Notes under the pieces: model-generated
Database searches by the model: none
Told to the model about the DNA's origin: nothing
Seen by the model: only the letters and a program-made list of their open reading frames with translations
Assembly: GCA_017555905.1 (NCBI GenBank)
Contig: JAFZFP010000005.1
Location: forward strand, 21,362-85,361
DNA length: 64,000 nucleotides
DNA from: Alistipes sp.
GTDB taxonomy: Bacteria; Bacteroidota; Bacteroidia; Bacteroidales; Rikenellaceae
Reading direction: 5' to 3'
Program-made: the position numbers and the translations under genes
Shown here: one piece after another, positions 49,484-59,941 of the stretch
How the letters are laid out: each line of letters starts with the position of its first letter
Numbering within the stretch: position 1 is the first letter of the stretch

Positions 49484-50386
49484 CTACTCCTTATATCGCT
49501 TAGGTGTGTGGATCCAAATCTGCTTGAAATCGTCGCTGTAGTTCGATACGAACTCCTCACAAGCCTCTCTGTCGGTGCTTCCGAATGGTGAAACAGCATA
49601 CATCGAACCAAGTTTAAACGAACTAAACTTGAGGTAAGGGTGCTGCTTTTCGAGGGTTGCAATGGCACGATTTACATTCTCCTCGGTGGAGTAACTGCCA
49701 ATAACGGCCCAATGGCGTATATCGCTATTCTCTCTCCAGTCGTCAATAACCTCTGGCTCAGGTTCTTGAATTATCTGCTCAATAACTGGCTCGATAAGTT
49801 CGACCTCCTCGGTAACAATATCTACCTCCTCAACAATAGGGGTAACAATCTGCTCTGGCTGAGGCACAACTTCTGTCTCTGAGATCTCTGCAACAATCTC
49901 ATTCTCTTGCTCGTTATCGTTTGGCAAAACGAAGTATTTAACGCCTGCAATGATTGTAGGTATCAACAATAGGAGAGCAAGATAGAGCGCTACCCTATTT
50001 TTCTTTGTAACAACCTCTATTACAGCACTATTCAATGGATTTAACTGCGATAAAATAGTGCTATCAGCCACAAAGGATTTATTGTGCAAAACTCCTACGC
50101 CCTCGATGGTGACCACCCCATCAATACTCACCTTGTCGAGCCAACGACCATAGATATCGAGAGCCTCTTTCTCAGAGATATTAGTTGCTTGTTGGATGCT
50201 ATCTACGATAGAAGTCGCTGATCTATGGCTTGAGAACGACAACTCGTATCGTGGTGCTGAGATCCTCTTCTTAGAGAGTGCAGTGGCGGGTTTGCGCTCG
50301 ATGAATATGGTACCAACCTCAGGCAAAAGCACTCCGCCAGAAGTTATTAGTGTGTTGAATATCAGTTTATTTACCTCGCTAACCAT
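49484..50386 (-). CDS. HU-CCDC81 and SPOR domain membrane protein
   Basis: The 300-residue protein has an N-terminal HU-like domain of the CCDC81 prokaryotic type (about 5-108, opening NTLITSGGVLLPEVGTIFIERK, a second-half linker helix SEKEALDIYGRWLDK), one membrane helix (131-153), an acidic Glu/Val-rich spacer (158-215) and a C-terminal SPOR domain (about 222-297, HWAVIGSYSTEENVNRAI). SPOR domains bind denuded peptidoglycan at division sites, so the protein should link the cytoplasm and septal wall. It sits 9 bp after lgt. Confidence 0.86.
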   Translation of the reverse strand: MVSEVNKLIFNTLITSGGVLLPEVGTIFIERKPATALSKKRISAPRYELSFSSHRSATSIVDSIQQATNISEKEALDIYGRWLDKVSIDGVVTIEGVGVLHNKSFVADSTILSQLNPLNSAVIEVVTKKNRVALYLALLLLIPTIIAGVKYFVLPNDNEQENEIVAEISETEVVPQPEQIVTPIVEEVDIVTEEVELIEPVIEQIIQEPEPEVIDDWRENSDIRHWAVIGSYSTEENVNRAIATLEKQHPYLKFSSFKLGSMYAVSPFGSTDREACEEFVSNYSDDFKQIWIHTPKRYKE

Positions 50387-50395
50387 TGCGCTACC

Positions 50396-51322
50396 CTATT
50401 TCTTTTTTGCACTCTTCTTATCCTCACGAGCATACTCACGGTTAGCACGCTCGACCACAGCATTTATATCTGTCACTACTGGGCGCACCATAGATCGTAC
50501 AATCATAAAGATACCGATAATAATAAATGGGAGGCTAAGCAACTGTCCCATATCGAGGGCCATACCTATCTCGAAATCTACCTGACGCTCCTTCAAGAAC
50601 TCGATAAAGAATCGGGTGAGGAAGATGCCAATCATAGCAGAACCAAAGAGGAATCCAGGGCGACGACGACCTAAATCTTTGCTGTAGTACATCCAGAATA
50701 TAATGCCAAAAGTGAGGAAGTAGCACAATGCCTCGTACAACTGCGCTGGGTGACGAGCAGGTACCATATCAATAATCTCTTGAGGTACGTCGCCCGCGAA
50801 CTCCATCCATGCCCTACGTGCGTCGTGGTAGATAAACTTAAAGCCCAAAGCCGAGTCGGTAGGATAGCCGACGATCTCGGAATTGAAGAGGTTACCCAAG
50901 CGGATGATAGCACCGCTGAGAGGAGCAACGATAGCGATGCGGTCGAGACCCCAGATAAAGGGCAAATGGTTGCGCTTAACGAAGAACCACAAGCCGAGGA
51001 TAATACCGATTGTTGCACCGTGGCTAGCCATACCGCCATTACGGATGTCTGTGATAATGCGCCAAGGCTCAGCGAGATATACCTCTGGCTCATAGAAGAG
51101 ACAGTGGCCCACACGTGCGCCGATGAATGTACCGAGGACTACCCATATAAAGGCAGACTCAAGGGTACGTGGAGGGAGACCCTCGCGCTTAAAGGTGTAG
51201 TAGCAGATGCGCTCCGCTGCAAGGATGGCAATGGCCCACATAAGACCATACCAACGAATATCGAGGTTGCCCAATGATACAAGAACTGGGTCCCAATTCC
51301 AAACGATTGACAATAGGTTCAT
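50396..51322 (-). CDS. lgt: Prolipoprotein diacylglyceryl transferase
   Basis: Lgt transfers diacylglycerol from phosphatidylglycerol to the lipobox cysteine, the first step of lipoprotein maturation. The 308-residue inner-membrane protein has about seven helices and the family's invariant residues: H101 in GMASHGA, the signature RLGNLFNSEIVG (141-152) and HPAQLYEA (191-198). The C-terminal 25 residues are charged and Lys-rich, a Bacteroidota feature. It follows the XRE-type regulator by about 29 bp. The many lipoproteins in this window depend on it. Confidence 0.95.
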   Translation of the reverse strand: MNLLSIVWNWDPVLVSLGNLDIRWYGLMWAIAILAAERICYYTFKREGLPPRTLESAFIWVVLGTFIGARVGHCLFYEPEVYLAEPWRIITDIRNGGMASHGATIGIILGLWFFVKRNHLPFIWGLDRIAIVAPLSGAIIRLGNLFNSEIVGYPTDSALGFKFIYHDARRAWMEFAGDVPQEIIDMVPARHPAQLYEALCYFLTFGIIFWMYYSKDLGRRRPGFLFGSAMIGIFLTRFFIEFLKERQVDFEIGMALDMGQLLSLPFIIIGIFMIVRSMVRPVVTDINAVVERANREYAREDKKSAKKK

Positions 51323-51351
51323 ATCTTAAAATTCTTTAACTTATTCTCTTT

Positions 51352-51990
51352 TTAACTCTCGAGGATCGCTACTCGGGCAACAACCCTCCAGCAAGCCTTA
51401 ATATCGCGTCTATCTACGATAATATCGGGAAAATCCTCGCGGTTGCGTGCTACAAGCCTAATTTTGCCATCATCTTCTTTTAGAAGTCGAATCTTGCGCC
51501 ATAGTACGCGGGGCTCGATGTGCATAACATACTCGTTACCCTGTACCATATCATCGAGGTTGGTGATACGCTTAAGGAAGAGGTCGTTAGCCACAGTAGA
51601 GGGATCGCTCATAGGGCGAGAAAATGTGCGCACGACATAGTCGCAATCAACATTATAAGGCACTTGCACCACTGTAGATGTGATCGTGTCACTAATAAAG
51701 GGCATAACCTCCTCCATATCCTGAGGATAGAATGGAATAGTTACTGACTCCAGAGGCTTGCTCTTAAGCATTGAGCCGATGCCCGACAGAAGCCACGTGC
51801 GGTCGATATTAGGGTCGAGTCTTACGATACGATCGGCCAAGTCGGGAGAGATGCCGAAGTTGCCTTTACGAATCTGATATAAACTCTCGGGACGTGGCAT
51901 TCCGAGTTGCTTAGCAAAGGTGATGATGCTGAGCCCGAGATGCTCGATCACCTTCTCCAACCTTTCCCAATTATTATATTTGTTCGTCAT
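51352..51990 (-). CDS. XRE-type helix-turn-helix protein with C-terminal S24-like half
   Basis: The 212-residue protein has an N-terminal HTH (about 8-65, LGLSIITFAKQLGMPRPESLYQIRKGNFGISPDLADRIVRL). Its C-terminal half (about 85-205) follows the layout of phage cI/LexA-like S24 domains (NEYVMHIEPRVLWRKIRLL, then RLVARNREDFPDIIVD). A clear Gly-Asp-Ser-Met catalytic serine motif and lysine are not seen, so self-cleavage is doubtful. Comparable proteins are common as single genes in Bacteroidales. There are no phage genes around it. It is the first gene of a run with lgt, the SPOR protein, GtrA and DUF456. Confidence 0.75.
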   Translation of the reverse strand: MTNKYNNWERLEKVIEHLGLSIITFAKQLGMPRPESLYQIRKGNFGISPDLADRIVRLDPNIDRTWLLSGIGSMLKSKPLESVTIPFYPQDMEEVMPFISDTITSTVVQVPYNVDCDYVVRTFSRPMSDPSTVANDLFLKRITNLDDMVQGNEYVMHIEPRVLWRKIRLLKEDDGKIRLVARNREDFPDIIVDRRDIKACWRVVARVAILES

Positions 51991-52007
51991 TTATTCAAAA
52001 AATATCG

Positions 52008-52015
52008 TATCTTTG
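52008..52015 (+). promoter_or_regulatory. -7 element of the tRNA-Arg gene
   Basis: TATCTTTG ends six bases before the first base of the tRNA. The TTTG at about 51979-51982 is a possible -33 element with a rather long spacer of about 25 bp. Confidence 0.5.
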
Positions 52016-52021
52016 CGCCAC

Positions 52022-52093
52022 GGCTCCGTAGTTCAATGGATAGAATTTAAGATTCCGGTTCTTACGATGAAGGTTCGAATCCTTTCGGAGTCA
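52022..52093 (+). tRNA. tRNA-Arg (anticodon CCG)
   Basis: A 72-nt cloverleaf folds cleanly by eye: acceptor GGCTCCG with CGGAGTC (one G-U pair), D stem GTTC/GAAT (one G-U) with GG in the 8-nt loop, anticodon stem TAAGA/TCTTA with loop TTCCGGT giving anticodon CCG (decodes CGG), a 4-nt variable region, T stem GAAGG/CCTTT with loop TTCGAAT, and discriminator A at 52093. The CCA end is not encoded. A terminator follows. Confidence 0.93.
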
Positions 52094-52096
52094 CTC

Positions 52097-52136
52097 ACGA
52101 GGTGTGTAGCGATTGCTATGCGCCTCGTTTTTTATT
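52097..52136 (+). terminator. Terminator of tRNA-Arg
   Basis: A 6-bp outer stem ACGAGG/CCTCGT with an inner TAGC/GCTA stem is followed by a TTTTTATT run, three bases past the tRNA. Confidence 0.75.
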
Positions 52137-52303
52137 CTTAAAAACCTCTTAAATACTAACCATAGTATTTAGTTTGGGGCAAAGTTACAATATTTTAAAG
52201 ATAATGCAACAACAACAATATCGGTTTTATCACATAAATTTGGTCTAAATGCTAAATATTTTCGAGCCGATAGAGATATTTATCTCCATTTCCGTCTCGT
52301 TCT

Positions 52304-52346
52304 AAAACTTAGGAGGGTGATGACAACGAATTGTCTCCACCCTCCT
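52304..52346 (-). terminator. Terminator of malQ
   Basis: On the minus strand GGAGGGTG pairs with CACCCTCC, and inside it GACAA pairs with TTGTC around a TTCG tetraloop. The tail is TAAGTTTTAG. The rest of the region between the tRNA terminator and malQ (52137-52303) is AT-rich, and I see nothing in it. Confidence 0.75.
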
Positions 52347-52371
52347 ATTGTTACGATTTTTCCATTTTCGA

Positions 52372-54825
52372 CTATCTGCCAGACTCGGCGATCTTATGGC
52401 GAATCATCTTGTTCAACTCCTCGGCCTCGAGCAACTCCTCAAGGAAGAAGTGCATACGGTAACGCCAGTAGTGGCGAGAGTTTGCTGGAACATTGATACG
52501 CTCGTCGTGTGGATTCTCTCGACGCAAACCACCATCCATAGCAACCCAGTCCTGCCAAGGAAGAACGGTGAGCATCGCTGGAGACTTGAGGTGCATAGAT
52601 ACCACCTGCTCGCAAATCCAAGGCTCACAGAAGTATGGTGCCTCGCCCCAAGCGCCAAGAACGTGGTTGTAGAAGCGCTGAGTTACACCTCTATCCTCCT
52701 CCCACCAAGCACGCAATGGATTCATATCGTGGGTACCAGTGGTACAGATTGAGAGGTATGGGTAATCGTACGTTGAGCCAAACTCTACCTTAGGATCCTT
52801 TGGCATACGCTGAATCTCGAGTGAGAGAATCTGCTCGCCAGACATAACCGATGGTACGCAGTCAGGAATCATACCGAGATCCTCACCACATACGAGCATA
52901 CCTGTAGCCTCGGTCAATGGTGGTAACTTCTTGAGTGCCTCCCACTTCCAGAAATCGTTGTGACGACGGTAGAAGAAGTCGTTATAGAGTCGGTTGTAAG
53001 CCTCCTTCTGGTCGTCGGCAAGCCAACGATAGCAGTCGGTAGAGAATGCTGAGATGCGTGGGTGGAACTTACCCTTCTGTACGCTATCCTCCACAAAGAG
53101 CATATTGTCGGTCTCAGAGATATTGCCACAGTGCCAGCCTTCGAAGCGGAAACCATACGAAGCAATCTCCTCATAACTATATGGCAATGCAGGGTTGAAG
53201 CGACCAAGAAGTGCGTTTACTGCATCGAGTGGAATCTCCCAAATGCGGAAGAAACCAAGGATATGGTCGATACGGTAAGCGTCGAAATACTCCGACATCT
53301 TCACGAAACGAGCCTTCCACCAAGCGTAGCCATCCTCGGCCATCTTCTCCCAGTTGTAGGTTGGGAAGCCCCAATTCTGACCCATAACAGAGAAGTCATC
53401 TGGTGGAGCACCCGCTGAAGAGTTCATATGGAAGAGTTCTGGATATACCCAAGCATCAACACTTGTGCGAGAGATACCAATTGGAATATCACCCTTGAGA
53501 ACTACACCCTTAGAGTGTGCGTAGTCGCGAGCGTCACGCAACTGCTTAGAGAGGTGATACTGAACGAAGTAGTGGTAAGCAACCTCGGCGCTATTCTCCT
53601 TCTCATACTTAGCAACCTTTGCCTTTGTGTACTTCGCCATAGCGCCCCACTGGCTGAAATCTGGTGTACCCTTCTTGTCGCGAAGTGCGCAGAAAACAGC
53701 GTATGGACGTAACCACTCTTCATTAGCCGAGAGGAATGCCTTGAACTCCTTTGATGCAAGGGTCTTCTTGCCATCCTGCTCAAAGAGGAGGTGAAGGTAC
53801 TCGGCCTTTGCATTATTTACACGCTCGTAATCAACATTTGGCAAGGTATTGAGCTCTTTGCCCAAAGCCTCAAAACGTGCCAAAGTCTCCTTGTCCTTAA
53901 GTTCGCCTACAGCAGGGAGGTGGAGGAACATTGGGTGAAGAGCAAAAGTAGAGTTGGCGTTATATGGATAAGAGTCCTGCCAAGTACCAGTCATTGTGGT
54001 ATCGTTGATAGGCAAGATCTGGATGATTGACTGACCTGTCAATTCAGCCCAATCGACCATCAACTTGATGTCGTTAAACTCGCCCACGCCGAAACTTGAC
54101 TTAGAGCGCAATGAGAATACAGGGATTGCAACACCTGCTCCACGCCAAGGAGCCATATCGAACTGTGGTCTAAGACCATCAACAACCAATGCCTCATCTG
54201 CTACGGTGCCGTATGCGAAGTAGTAGTTCTCACCTGACTGCCAAGCAACTACCTCGTTGGTTTGGCTATCTACGATAACGAACTTATAGGCAAATGCCTC
54301 TTTAGGCATCTTGATACGTGCGCTCCAGATAGGGGCTTGAGCGTCGTTCATCACAACACCCTTGCTCACGTTCCAGTTGCCCAAAGCCTTGCCGTCACCA
54401 ACGAGTACAACGTGCTGGTTGGGACGAACAACAGCGATATCGGCAAGAATAGTTAGGTAACCATCTGCGATACCCTGAGCCTTCTTAGCCTTGATACGAC
54501 GGAATACACCATCTGTAAACATCGACGAGTGGAACGAACGGTCGGCTGGCATATCGTGCCAACTATCCAAAACACGAAGGTTTGTAGCCTTCTTATCAAT
54601 TAAAAGTGTGTGCTTGCCACCCCACTCCTTGCGAATGACCATATCGCCATAGCGCACTTCATAGTGGTACGAGAGTTCTGTGGCAGAGGTAAGTTTGAGC
54701 GATGCACTCCACACTCCGTTACCAACGTAGTGCATAGGATATGCCTTCTCCTTCTCGGTGCCAACAACCACATACAAATCCTGTCCGTATGCGGTCTGGT
54801 ACTCTAATCTAAGGTTTAGTGTCAT
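52372..54825 (-). CDS. malQ: 4-alpha-glucanotransferase with two N-terminal starch-binding domains (DPE2-like)
   Basis: The 817-residue GH77 enzyme transfers alpha-1,4-glucan segments between maltooligosaccharides or to glucose. The N-terminal 230 residues hold two CBM20-type starch-binding domains (first about 1-105; second about 120-225 with VLVGDGKALGNWNVSKG). The GH77 barrel follows, with the catalytic nucleophile region AYRIDHILGFFRIWEIP, the acid/base region VCGEDLGMIPDCVP and the stabilising aspartate in CTTGTHDMNPLRAWWEED. Two CBM20s plus GH77 is the DPE2 architecture of plants and Bacteroidota. No signal peptide is seen, so it acts in the cytoplasm, probably on glycogen or imported maltodextrin. 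It follows the HAD gene by 37 bp. Confidence 0.92.
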   Translation of the reverse strand: MTLNLRLEYQTAYGQDLYVVVGTEKEKAYPMHYVGNGVWSASLKLTSATELSYHYEVRYGDMVIRKEWGGKHTLLIDKKATNLRVLDSWHDMPADRSFHSSMFTDGVFRRIKAKKAQGIADGYLTILADIAVVRPNQHVVLVGDGKALGNWNVSKGVVMNDAQAPIWSARIKMPKEAFAYKFVIVDSQTNEVVAWQSGENYYFAYGTVADEALVVDGLRPQFDMAPWRGAGVAIPVFSLRSKSSFGVGEFNDIKLMVDWAELTGQSIIQILPINDTTMTGTWQDSYPYNANSTFALHPMFLHLPAVGELKDKETLARFEALGKELNTLPNVDYERVNNAKAEYLHLLFEQDGKKTLASKEFKAFLSANEEWLRPYAVFCALRDKKGTPDFSQWGAMAKYTKAKVAKYEKENSAEVAYHYFVQYHLSKQLRDARDYAHSKGVVLKGDIPIGISRTSVDAWVYPELFHMNSSAGAPPDDFSVMGQNWGFPTYNWEKMAEDGYAWWKARFVKMSEYFDAYRIDHILGFFRIWEIPLDAVNALLGRFNPALPYSYEEIASYGFRFEGWHCGNISETDNMLFVEDSVQKGKFHPRISAFSTDCYRWLADDQKEAYNRLYNDFFYRRHNDFWKWEALKKLPPLTEATGMLVCGEDLGMIPDCVPSVMSGEQILSLEIQRMPKDPKVEFGSTYDYPYLSICTTGTHDMNPLRAWWEEDRGVTQRFYNHVLGAWGEAPYFCEPWICEQVVSMHLKSPAMLTVLPWQDWVAMDGGLRRENPHDERINVPANSRHYWRYRMHFFLEELLEAEELNKMIRHKIAESGR

Positions 54826-54862
54826 ATTTTATTATTTATGGTTAATTATTGTTTGTCTTAAT

Positions 54863-55465
54863 CTACTTCTTGAGCAATATATCTCGCAACTCTTGGCAAC
54901 TAGCCTCAGGGTTGCGTGGGTCGAATTTGAAGCCTAGCCATCCCTCATTGCGTGCTGCATCTACGTTCTGTTGGCGGTCGTCGATGAATAGCGTTTCGGC
55001 TACGTCGAGCCCGTAACGAGTGGTCAGACATCGATATATTTCGGCATCTGGTTTTACGATATGCTCCTCGCAAGATACCACCTCGCCATCGAAATTTTTA
55101 TAAACATCCTTCTTGCGAAGAAACTCTATGAATTCCAACGACATATTCGATAGTACATAAAGTTTATATTGAGCTAACTTCAAATCCTCAATCAGGGTCT
55201 TCGTTGCAGGAATTTCCTCCTGTGTAAGGATCGAGCGTTTGAGGTTTCTATCGGCCAATTCCCTGTCGCAAGAGTTATACTCCGCCAAGTCGGAAAGCAC
55301 CTGCTCGTAGGTTGATACACCCCTGTCGTACTCCTCCCAAAAATGTGGCATTTCGGGAAGCATAATGTAGGAGAAAAACTTTATAAACTCTGGCTCGAAC
55401 TTTCGAGGGTCTCGGGCAAATACAACTCCACCCAAATCGAATACTACATTTTTAATCTTGCTCAT
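54863..55465 (-). CDS. HAD superfamily hydrolase (HAD-IA, YihX-like)
   Basis: The 200-residue cytosolic phosphatase has motif I VVFDLGGVV with nucleophile D10 (the second aspartate position is occupied by G12, as in alpha-D-glucose-1-phosphatase YihX-type proteins), motif II in YVLSNMS, a motif III lysine in VKPDAEIY and motif IV FIDDRQQNVDAA. Glucose 1-phosphate would fit the malQ neighbour, but that substrate is inference. I chose the ATG at 55465, giving MSKIKNVVFDLGG; the longer frame runs through the promoter. Likely co-transcribed with malQ. Confidence 0.87.
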   Translation of the reverse strand: MSKIKNVVFDLGGVVFARDPRKFEPEFIKFFSYIMLPEMPHFWEEYDRGVSTYEQVLSDLAEYNSCDRELADRNLKRSILTQEEIPATKTLIEDLKLAQYKLYVLSNMSLEFIEFLRKKDVYKNFDGEVVSCEEHIVKPDAEIYRCLTTRYGLDVAETLFIDDRQQNVDAARNEGWLGFKFDPRNPEASCQELRDILLKK

Positions 55466-55471
55466 ATCATA

Positions 55472-55502
55472 CAAAGTTAAGTTATTTAAGGTTAAAATGC
55501 AA
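55472..55502 (-). promoter_or_regulatory. Promoter of the HAD-malQ operon
   Basis: A -7 TAACTTTG (plus-strand 55472-55479) and a -33 TTG (CAA at 55500-55502) are exactly 20 bp apart. The -7 ends six bases before the start codon, so the leader is near zero. Confidence 0.7.
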
Positions 55503-55637
55503 CTCATTTGCGTTATTTTTTCGATGAATGGTAGAATATTGATGATGAGTGAGTGATAATGCGCGAAATCGAATATATGAGTGTTTTAAGCACTAAAAAA
55601 TTGTTTGGCATAAACCCTATTTTATCCCCTCAAAATA

Positions 55638-55668
55638 TTTGCAAGTTGAATTTTAATTTGTATCTTTG
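55638..55668 (+). promoter_or_regulatory. Promoter of gyrB
   Basis: A -33 TTTG at 55638-55641 and a -7 TATCTTTG at 55661-55668 are 19 bp apart, with a predicted leader of about 30 nt. Confidence 0.7.
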
Positions 55669-55701
55669 TGCGTTTTATATAGAATATATAAATAAAACTA
55701 A

Positions 55702-57666
<1,965 letters not shown>

Positions 57667-57680
57667 TCGTTAGATTTATC

Positions 57681-57715
57681 GGGGTTGCGCCTTTAAGGTG
57701 TGACCCCAATTTTTA
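57681..57715 (+). terminator. Terminator after gyrB
   Basis: A 13-bp stem (GGGGTTGCGCCTT and AAGGTGTGACCCC, with several G-U pairs) is followed by AATTTTTAAAC. It lies between gyrB and udk. Transcriptional read-through or a separate udk promoter would be needed for udk. Confidence 0.65.
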
Positions 57716-57729
57716 AACTATACCATATT

Positions 57730-58350
57730 ATGAAAGTTACTGTTATTGGCGTTGCAGGTGGCACGGGCTCTGGCAAGTCCACTCTCGTTAAGCGTCTGCA
57801 AGAGGCATTTAAGGATGACGATGTGGCGACATTGTGCCACGACTATTACTATAAAGCGCACCCAGAACTCACATACGAGGAGCGCACAAAGTTGAACTAC
57901 GACCACCCCGCAGCATTCGATACAGATATGCTTGTGGAGCATATTCGTACTCTCAAGTCGAATGTACCAGTCGAGCATCCTGTTTACTCCTTCGTAGATC
58001 ACAATCGTACAGATGAAAAAGTTCTCGTGAAGCCCTCGAAGGTTATTATCGTCGATGGCATCCTTATCTTTGATAATAAGGAGTTGCGTGAACTGATGGA
58101 TATCAAGGTATTTGTTGATACCGATGCCGACATCCGCCTTGCTCGTCGCATCCTAAGAGATGTATGTGATCGCGGTAGAACGATGCAGTCTGTAATCGAC
58201 CAGTATACAACAACGGTAAAGCCTATGCACGAAGAGTTTGTTGAACCATCGAAGAAGCACGCCGACGTGATTATTCCAGAGGGTGGCTTCAACTCAGTTG
58301 CTGTGGGTATGCTAATCCAGAATATACGTTCGCTAATTGATAATAAGTAA
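57730..58350 (+). CDS. udk: Uridine kinase
   Basis: The 206-residue enzyme phosphorylates uridine and cytidine to UMP and CMP in pyrimidine salvage. The P-loop GVAGGTGSGKST is at residues 7-18, followed by LCHDYYYKAHPELTYEERTKLNYDHPAAFD (nucleoside-binding hairpin region), VEHPVYSFVDHNRT and the lid segment RRILRDVCDRGRT. I chose the ATG at 57730, which places the P-loop at its usual position; the upstream ATG at 57700 lies in the gyrB terminator. The lipoprotein gene follows six bases later. Confidence 0.94.
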   Translation: MKVTVIGVAGGTGSGKSTLVKRLQEAFKDDDVATLCHDYYYKAHPELTYEERTKLNYDHPAAFDTDMLVEHIRTLKSNVPVEHPVYSFVDHNRTDEKVLVKPSKVIIVDGILIFDNKELRELMDIKVFVDTDADIRLARRILRDVCDRGRTMQSVIDQYTTTVKPMHEEFVEPSKKHADVIIPEGGFNSVAVGMLIQNIRSLIDNK

Positions 58351-58356
58351 TTTACG

Positions 58357-59853
58357 ATGCGTAAACTAACCCTTTTCTTTAACCTTTTGTTGGTTGCTGT
58401 GCTATTTGGTTGCAAGGCAGAGCCTACCTACACCTTGCCAAATAACTATGTAGTGCTTATCTCCGAAGTGGCTAACAGCAACTCGGAGTGGAGAGGTGTT
58501 GCCGAGGCTTTGGCAACCAAACATAGTGCTTCTATCATAACATTTGCTGAAGCACCGCGCGATGTTCTCGATTCACTTCGCCAGATAAACCCACGTTATG
58601 TGGCAATTGTAGATACTCCTGAGAATATTGGTAGAGACTACGTTATCGATCTTCACCTTATGTGTCGCGAGGTGGATGATGATATCTATGCCGACTTCCT
58701 TTGGGGTATAATCACGGGCTATACACCAGACTCCGCGATGCGTATGGTGGAGAATAGCACCGAGCCATTGGTTATCAAGGATGCTGTGGCAACGATTATG
58801 GAGTTAAACTCTGCAAAATGGTTTGATAACTATGCCTGGGTAGATGATCACACCCGGGGTCTATGGGGATATAAGAGAGGTCGCGATGCTGAGATTGTCA
58901 CCGATACCGTAGCAAAGGAGGAGGTATTGAATAAGTTTAAGGAGTTGTATGAGAGTTACGATCCCGACCTTATCGTCACTGCTGCTCACGCTACACAGAA
59001 AAACCTCGAAATGCCCTACTCACTTGGTCACATCAAGCCTCGCAACGGCAAGTTGTACGCCGAGAATATCTTTACTGGCCAAGAGAGCGATATCAAGGAG
59101 TCGGGCAAGCGTCGAGTATATGCCGCTGTGGGTAACTGCCTTATCGGTGATATGAACAATACGAAGGAGAGTATGGCCGCTGCTTGGATGAATGGCTCAA
59201 ACGTATCTACGATGTTAGGCTATGTAGTAACTACTTGGCACGGCCGTAATGGCTGGGGTGCACTGAAGTATTGGGTGACAAACCCTCAGCGCTACACCCT
59301 TGCTGAGGCTACATATATGAATCAGCAGGACTTCCTTCACCAGCAGAATGAGTGGTATCCAGAACTTATCAATGAGCGATATACATACCACGAGGGTTTC
59401 TGGAGCGAGTTGGAGTGTGCAGCACAGCGTCTATCGGAGGTTTTAGGCCGAGAGATAGATATGGAGAATGCCCAGGATTGGGATATGATGGGTTTCTGGC
59501 ACGACCGCGATGTCTTGGCCTACTATGGCGACCCTAAGTGGAGTATTATGCTGCAATCCGTGGAGGCAGAGTGCGACTACACCATCTCAACAAATTATGA
59601 GGATGGTCGCTACACTATCACCATCGCCACCGACGAAAACTTCTCGTTGGAGCGTATGGTGGGTGATAAGTTCAAGCAGGAACACGTCCTTGATTTGCCA
59701 TTCAGTTACTTCTTCCCTGAGCGTCTGAAGTCTCCAAAGTTAGCAGATGGCGAGAAGTGGGATGTTGTAGTAGATGAGAATTTCGTGCTTGTCTATAACC
59801 CTGAGTTCGAGCCTAATAGCATATACAACATTGTGCTTGAGGTTGCAGAGTAA
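58357..59853 (+). CDS. Lipoprotein with a possible clan CD (gingipain/caspase-like) fold
   Basis: I do not recognise a named family for this 498-residue protein. It has a lipoprotein signal (lipobox VLFGC, C19). Residues 30-150 look like a Rossmann-type alpha/beta unit (YVVLISEVAN, YVAIVDTPEN). Residues 200-300 contain a histidine after a hydrophobic strand (DLIVTAAHATQ, H211) and, 50 residues on, a cysteine after another strand (VYAAVGNCLIGDMN, C261) followed by a helix and the strand GYVVTTWHGRNGWG. The order His, then Cys after GN, then a small-residue strand resembles the catalytic core of C25 gingipains. A beta-rich C-terminal domain (about 405-498) resembles the immunoglobulin-like domain that follows the C25 core. 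It starts six bases after udk. Enzymatic activity is unproven. Confidence 0.55.
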   Translation: MRKLTLFFNLLLVAVLFGCKAEPTYTLPNNYVVLISEVANSNSEWRGVAEALATKHSASIITFAEAPRDVLDSLRQINPRYVAIVDTPENIGRDYVIDLHLMCREVDDDIYADFLWGIITGYTPDSAMRMVENSTEPLVIKDAVATIMELNSAKWFDNYAWVDDHTRGLWGYKRGRDAEIVTDTVAKEEVLNKFKELYESYDPDLIVTAAHATQKNLEMPYSLGHIKPRNGKLYAENIFTGQESDIKESGKRRVYAAVGNCLIGDMNNTKESMAAAWMNGSNVSTMLGYVVTTWHGRNGWGALKYWVTNPQRYTLAEATYMNQQDFLHQQNEWYPELINERYTYHEGFWSELECAAQRLSEVLGREIDMENAQDWDMMGFWHDRDVLAYYGDPKWSIMLQSVEAECDYTISTNYEDGRYTITIATDENFSLERMVGDKFKQEHVLDLPFSYFFPERLKSPKLADGEKWDVVVDENFVLVYNPEFEPNSIYNIVLEVAE

Positions 59854-59879
59854 ACCTATCACATCAAGACAATAAAGAG

Positions 59880-59925
59880 TATCGGCTGTCCAACGAAGTG
59901 TTGAACAGCCGATAGTTTTTTTTTG
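59880..59925 (+). terminator. Rho-independent terminator
   Basis: A 10-bp stem TATCGGCTGT/ACAGCCGATA extended by a second short stem (CAAC/GTTG) is followed by nine consecutive T. It ends the lipoprotein transcript before the convergent alcohol dehydrogenase gene. Confidence 0.85.
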
Positions 59926-59941
59926 AGGTGTGTAATTAACA

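Noticed and set aside
51352-51990. XRE/S24-like regulator as a prophage remnant
   Set aside because: No integrase, phage structural gene or att-like repeat is nearby, even though a tRNA lies beside it; lgt and division genes surround it.
52022-52093. tRNA-Arg as an integration site of a mobile element
   Set aside because: I find no direct repeat of the tRNA 3' end and no integrase in the window.
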